Virus record (IMG/VR): IMGVR_UViG_3300027973_002814
Location: 1 to 35,285 of that record
Strand: one strand, 5' to 3'
Length of the DNA stretch: 35,285 nucleotides
Origin: a virus
Part shown: positions 31,675 through 35,285 of the stretch, one piece after another
Layout: each line of letters begins with the position of its first letter
How positions within the stretch are numbered: position 1 is the first letter of the stretch
Position numbers and translations under genes: made by a program
Notes under the pieces: generated by a model
Told to the model about the DNA's origin: nothing
The model's input: only the letters and a program-made list of their open reading frames with translations
Database searches by the model: none

Positions 31675-32589
31675 ATGAGCGATGAACTTAGTAGAGCTTT
31701 TCAACTTTTAACGCCGAAAAAAGACACAGCATTTTTCTACGGTTTTTTGCCAGAAAATAAAAACGAGTACTTTGAAGACAATACAAACGTAGATCTAGAT
31801 TCTAAGCTAAAAAATTCAAATTCAAACCAATATTTCATCACGGGTTCCGTGATTGACACTTCGCAAATTGATCCTTATAGACAAGGCGTAGAGCTAACCA
31901 GCTATAAACAATTTTACGTAGGCATTGATAGAGGAGTCTGTAAGATACATGCAGGTGAACCTGGACACGTTCTAAGGAAGAACCACTTTGGAACTGATAG
32001 AAATTTTAGAAAAGAAAACTACTACTATGACATCGAATACTTCAACGCGGTAACTTACTTAAATTCTGACAGGGTCTACACCTATCCCATTATAACAGGA
32101 GATAACTCAGAAACAGAAAATTACAATTTTAACGGCGTCATCGAGCCATTGACCATCCGAGCTTTGGTTTCTTTCTTCAGCATTGACGTTCCGTTTGAAG
32201 CTCATGATATAAAAGCAAATATTGAAGACGGAAATGGTGACATAACGAGGTCTCACAGCAAGGTTATCAACATCTATGAAAGAAATCCTTCTCATAGAAT
32301 TGTTCCTTGGCTTGATATGATTGATATGGTTGGAGAAGTAAAGAAAATTCCAACTATGGGATTTTTTAATGATGATAAATCTTTTATTACACCTTTTAAC
32401 GATCAAAAATTTAAGGTAGAATTATCAAACAACTTAGAAGGAATTATGAAATCAGCCGTTATGCGTTTGCAAGGTTCGACTGAAAATTATGTGCCTGATC
32501 TTTATGTATCAGCTCCTTGCGGGTGGATGTACGATGATGCAACCATGAAAGGAACTGATTCTTTAGCATTTGGAGGCCTTGCTTATTAA
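31675..32589 (+). CDS. Hypothetical virion structural protein
   Basis: 304 residues, without a domain I recognise. The composition (few charged runs, many Asn/Tyr/Asp, beta-rich) is that of a structural protein. Notable segments are FFYGFLPENKNEYFED near the start, YVGIDRGVCKIHAGEPGHV in the middle, and a C-terminal PDLYVSAPCGWMYDDATMKG. An AAAGG (31659-31663) precedes the ATG at 31675. The stop overlaps the next start (TAATG). Its location among baseplate and tail genes is the only functional clue. Confidence 0.7.
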   Translation: MSDELSRAFQLLTPKKDTAFFYGFLPENKNEYFEDNTNVDLDSKLKNSNSNQYFITGSVIDTSQIDPYRQGVELTSYKQFYVGIDRGVCKIHAGEPGHVLRKNHFGTDRNFRKENYYYDIEYFNAVTYLNSDRVYTYPIITGDNSETENYNFNGVIEPLTIRALVSFFSIDVPFEAHDIKANIEDGNGDITRSHSKVINIYERNPSHRIVPWLDMIDMVGEVKKIPTMGFFNDDKSFITPFNDQKFKVELSNNLEGIMKSAVMRLQGSTENYVPDLYVSAPCGWMYDDATMKGTDSLAFGGLAY

Positions 32590-35285
32590 TGCCTACGTCC
32601 CGATCTTCTCGTACTCCTCCTCCGCGTTTATTTGCTGACTACATTCTAACCTGGGAGGTCGGTAAAAATTCTGGTTTATCTAGAGTAGATAAGACTCTAT
32701 TTTCTCCGATACCTGGTAGTGTGGGACAACCTGACACCGATGATGCAGTTTCTGCTGTTCTAGACATCGGATTTATTTTTAAGTTTGAAAATAAAAACTA
32801 TACAAAGTATGTCGTTTCGACAGACGGATGGATAGCTTTAATAGATCCAGATTTTTCGACATTTACGTTGACAGACATTCTTGAATCAGGAGCTGCTACG
32901 CGTAATAACTCCAAAATTAAAGATACATTTACAAAAAACCACGTTTTATTAGCTCCGTGGTTTGACGATCTTGTCAATAAAAAAGGTAATTTAAACTACA
33001 TCTTGTCTTTGGCGACTCGTGATAGGATGGAAAAAGGTATCGCTCCTTTATTACCGAACTATCACCCTTCCGAAAATGGAGTCCAATACTATTTGGATAA
33101 AAATTCGAGGTTAGGGAAGCGTTTGATAATCCGTTGGAACTCGATACATTCTCAATCTACTCACATTTTAACTTTTGAGAGCGTGATTTACGAAAATGGT
33201 CGAATTGAATTTAGATATGCCCCTAGATCTAATTGGTTTACATCACCCAATGATGGTAAGCAAGCTGCAACTTGCGGCATTTTTTTAAATAACGATCAGG
33301 ATATTAAACACGGACCTTTTAGAGATTTTTCTCCTTTGTTTGGGTATAGACCCTATGATAGACCTGAATACGTTTATGGGGGCGCTACATATAATGCGGC
33401 GTACACTGATACTGATGCAATAGAAAGTGACTCAGTTAATTACACTGTTAATTTAGATCCCAGCATCCATTGGCCAGGACAAAATCGTTTAGGGGCAACT
33501 GTTATATTCCAACCTCCATTAAATCGAAGGAAGATTTTACCTAGACAAACATTGAGAGATAGAGATAATAGATTAAACTTACCTGTAGTTTCTAGAACCG
33601 GTGCTGGCTATAATTCTAATTCTTCTTTTTTTGACGATAGAACTTCAATTACCTATGGAGTACGCAAAAGAACCGTTAATAGACAAACTGTCTATTTAAG
33701 CGGATCTAATCTGTTAAATTACCCTACAACGATTCCTCGTTTTTATGGGAATTCGCAGGAAGGGATTTCTGATAGACAAAACTTGTTTGCTGGAGATTTT
33801 CTTGTCACAGCTTCCACTTCAAAATCTCTGGTTCAAGACCTAATAGGCAATTCAGTTCAAGAATACGTTACACCCTTTAATGAATCTTTACTGTTTGCTA
33901 ACGAAAATAAAGCATCTCAGGATCCATTTTTCTCAGTAGGCACTTCAATCGAAGATGTTGGTCTTGGATTTTCTCAACCATTAAAATCCAAGACGCAGAT
34001 TCGCATGTCTATGAGAGTTGATCATAAGACAAGAATGTTTGAAGCATCCTCCAGCATTTATTACTTTAGTCCCACCACTAAACGTTGGCAGTATCCAACT
34101 TCATCTTTTGTTGGTGGAGGAGATGACATAGCCAGTCCATACTCAGAAGTCTATCGATCCAGGTTGGTCGAGGTTGATAGAGGATTTAACGCATTCGGAT
34201 TCAATATCTGTTCAGGATCTAACTCTGCGATTCGTCGATTTTTTGAATATGGGACTGATGATATCTTTAATCAAGGGTGGACTAAAGAGAATGAAACGAT
34301 TGCTCTTAACAAAACCTACAGTAAAAGTGTACAAAATGATACAAGATATTCTGCCACCAATAATGAATTTTTTACCGTACCTATTTCTCATCCTTTTTTG
34401 TTAGAAAAAGCAGTTATAGAAATACCGATAGAAGCTGGACCTGGATGGTTTAATGATAAGACTCAATGCTTTTTACCAATCGCCAACACGTATAGCGGAT
34501 GGAGTCCATTTGCTAGAAGTTATCCTTTCGACGTAGGCGGCCCAGGAGTTACGATTGCATTGTTCAATCAAGTCAACATTGGTGGGGGGAGAACTAGAAG
34601 AGATCTCATTCTTTCTGGAACAATCACTCATGAGTTTGATGACGTCACCAATATTGTATACTCTCGTGCTCCTGACCTAGGAAGTCTTGGTGGCGACGTT
34701 TGGCAGATAGTTCCTCAAGGATTTAACGCTTATGGCACGCCTTCAACTGTCGTAAGCGGGTCAAATCAATTTTTCACTGGCACTGTACGAGTAAAGTGCG
34801 AAGCAGCCATATCGAATGGCGTGATGGTCAGGGACACAATTTATGCAAACCAAACCAGCTACGTTGATTACCTGACAGGGTCTCTAGAAAACATATTCAA
34901 TTTTCCAGAGTGGTCGTTGGTAGGTAGAGGTAACATTGAAAACTTCAATCAAGATCCAGGAGGGAATGGGTTTAGAGAACGCACCATCGTAGCTGTCAAC
35001 AATCTCGGCCGCGGGGGCACCGGATTTGAACCTTCTGGCAGGTCTATATTTGGTAAAGAATACGTGACGTCCCAAGGATTATCTCAAAAGTCTTATCCAA
35101 ACGTTTTTTACAAATACAAGAATAGTAGCATCTTGAATGAATTAAAAACGATTGCCTCCACCGCAAGCCCAACTCCCGAATTTTATGCGACTTCTGTTGT
35201 AAACCAACAAACGAGTAAAGCATCTCCTTATTTGCTGTTTCCTAACGATAAATTGATTTTATCTGTTTCCAAGACTAGACCTTAC
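32589..35285 (+). CDS. Large virion structural protein, 3' truncated by window edge
   Basis: Open for 899 codons from the ATG at 32589 to the right edge, with no stop. GGAGG at 32572-32576 supports the start, and the ATG overlaps the upstream TAA. The N-terminal 90 residues have the pattern IGFIFKFENKNYTKYVVSTDGWIAL, resembling the IGFxFxFxGxxYxxxxVSxNGWIxL beta-sandwich module of many secreted and phage fibre proteins. The rest is a series of beta-rich, Ser/Thr/Asn/Pro-rich stretches without named domains. It probably encodes a tail fibre or peripheral baseplate protein. The C-terminus, where receptor-binding parts usually lie, is not in the window. Confidence 0.75.
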   Translation, partial: MPTSRSSRTPPPRLFADYILTWEVGKNSGLSRVDKTLFSPIPGSVGQPDTDDAVSAVLDIGFIFKFENKNYTKYVVSTDGWIALIDPDFSTFTLTDILESGAATRNNSKIKDTFTKNHVLLAPWFDDLVNKKGNLNYILSLATRDRMEKGIAPLLPNYHPSENGVQYYLDKNSRLGKRLIIRWNSIHSQSTHILTFESVIYENGRIEFRYAPRSNWFTSPNDGKQAATCGIFLNNDQDIKHGPFRDFSPLFGYRPYDRPEYVYGGATYNAAYTDTDAIESDSVNYTVNLDPSIHWPGQNRLGATVIFQPPLNRRKILPRQTLRDRDNRLNLPVVSRTGAGYNSNSSFFDDRTSITYGVRKRTVNRQTVYLSGSNLLNYPTTIPRFYGNSQEGISDRQNLFAGDFLVTASTSKSLVQDLIGNSVQEYVTPFNESLLFANENKASQDPFFSVGTSIEDVGLGFSQPLKSKTQIRMSMRVDHKTRMFEASSSIYYFSPTTKRWQYPTSSFVGGGDDIASPYSEVYRSRLVEVDRGFNAFGFNICSGSNSAIRRFFEYGTDDIFNQGWTKENETIALNKTYSKSVQNDTRYSATNNEFFTVPISHPFLLEKAVIEIPIEAGPGWFNDKTQCFLPIANTYSGWSPFARSYPFDVGGPGVTIALFNQVNIGGGRTRRDLILSGTITHEFDDVTNIVYSRAPDLGSLGGDVWQIVPQGFNAYGTPSTVVSGSNQFFTGTVRVKCEAAISNGVMVRDTIYANQTSYVDYLTGSLENIFNFPEWSLVGRGNIENFNQDPGGNGFRERTIVAVNNLGRGGTGFEPSGRSIFGKEYVTSQGLSQKSYPNVFYKYKNSSILNELKTIASTASPTPEFYATSVVNQQTSKASPYLLFPNDKLILSVSKTRPY

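Noticed and set aside
34174-34404. 76-residue forward frame near the right edge
   Set aside because: It is inside the 899-codon frame that runs from 32589 to the edge, and shows no supporting features.

Overview
The window looks like part of the genome of a large contractile-tailed phage (T4-superfamily-like myovirus) that probably infects a Gram-negative host. The evidence is a set of virion genes (late sigma factor gp55-like, baseplate gp25-like and gp6-like, and large tail structural proteins) in one unbroken co-directional array with a long glycan-biosynthesis block. All 32 genes are on the + strand. Most neighbours overlap by 1-17 nt or are separated by fewer than 20 nt, and no gene-free stretch exceeds 60 nt. 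I see no tRNA, IS element, integrase, CRISPR or rRNA. The DNA is AT-rich; sampled 60-base lines range from about 23% to 53% G+C. No host genus can be read from the sequence.

Region A (1-14550) is a glycan factory. It starts with an ADP-heptose cassette: a 5'-truncated heptosyltransferase-like GT9, HldD epimerase, separate heptose-1-phosphate adenylyltransferase and heptose-7-phosphate kinase genes, and a HAD phosphatase. Next come a NodU/CmcH-type carbamoyltransferase and five glycosyltransferases or glycosyltransferase-like proteins. A very convincing GDP-mannose 3,5-epimerase follows, then two SAM methyltransferases, two GT2 glycosyltransferases and a CDP-paratose-2-epimerase-like SDR enzyme.

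Region B (14551-16414) is compositionally different, richer in G+C and using different codons. It holds a C-terminally short UDP-glucose/GDP-mannose dehydrogenase and a Cas4/RecB-like PD-(D/E)XK nuclease with a predicted Fe-S cysteine set. All three gaps that bound or split this region contain dyad symmetry. Region C (16415-18813) is a pair of GT4 glycosyltransferases.

Region D (18810-35285) is late and structural: a small membrane protein, the late sigma factor, a helical protein, a spike/hub-like OB-fold protein, and an 834-residue proline-rich protein with a candidate NlpC/CHAP-like cysteine hydrolase domain. A strong intrinsic terminator follows, then gp25-like and gp6-like baseplate wedge proteins, a DNRLRE-like structural protein, a 1153-residue LamG-containing baseplate/tail protein, and two further structural proteins. 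The last runs off the right edge.

Taken together, the phage appears to make or remodel several activated sugars (ADP-heptose, GDP-L-galactose, a nucleotide uronic acid, possibly a CDP-dideoxysugar). It also appears able to carbamoylate, methylate and polymerise them. The product could decorate the virion, alter host surface glycans (superinfection exclusion) or act on another target; the sequence does not say which. The linkage to baseplate and tail genes makes virion or cell-surface glycan the leading inference.
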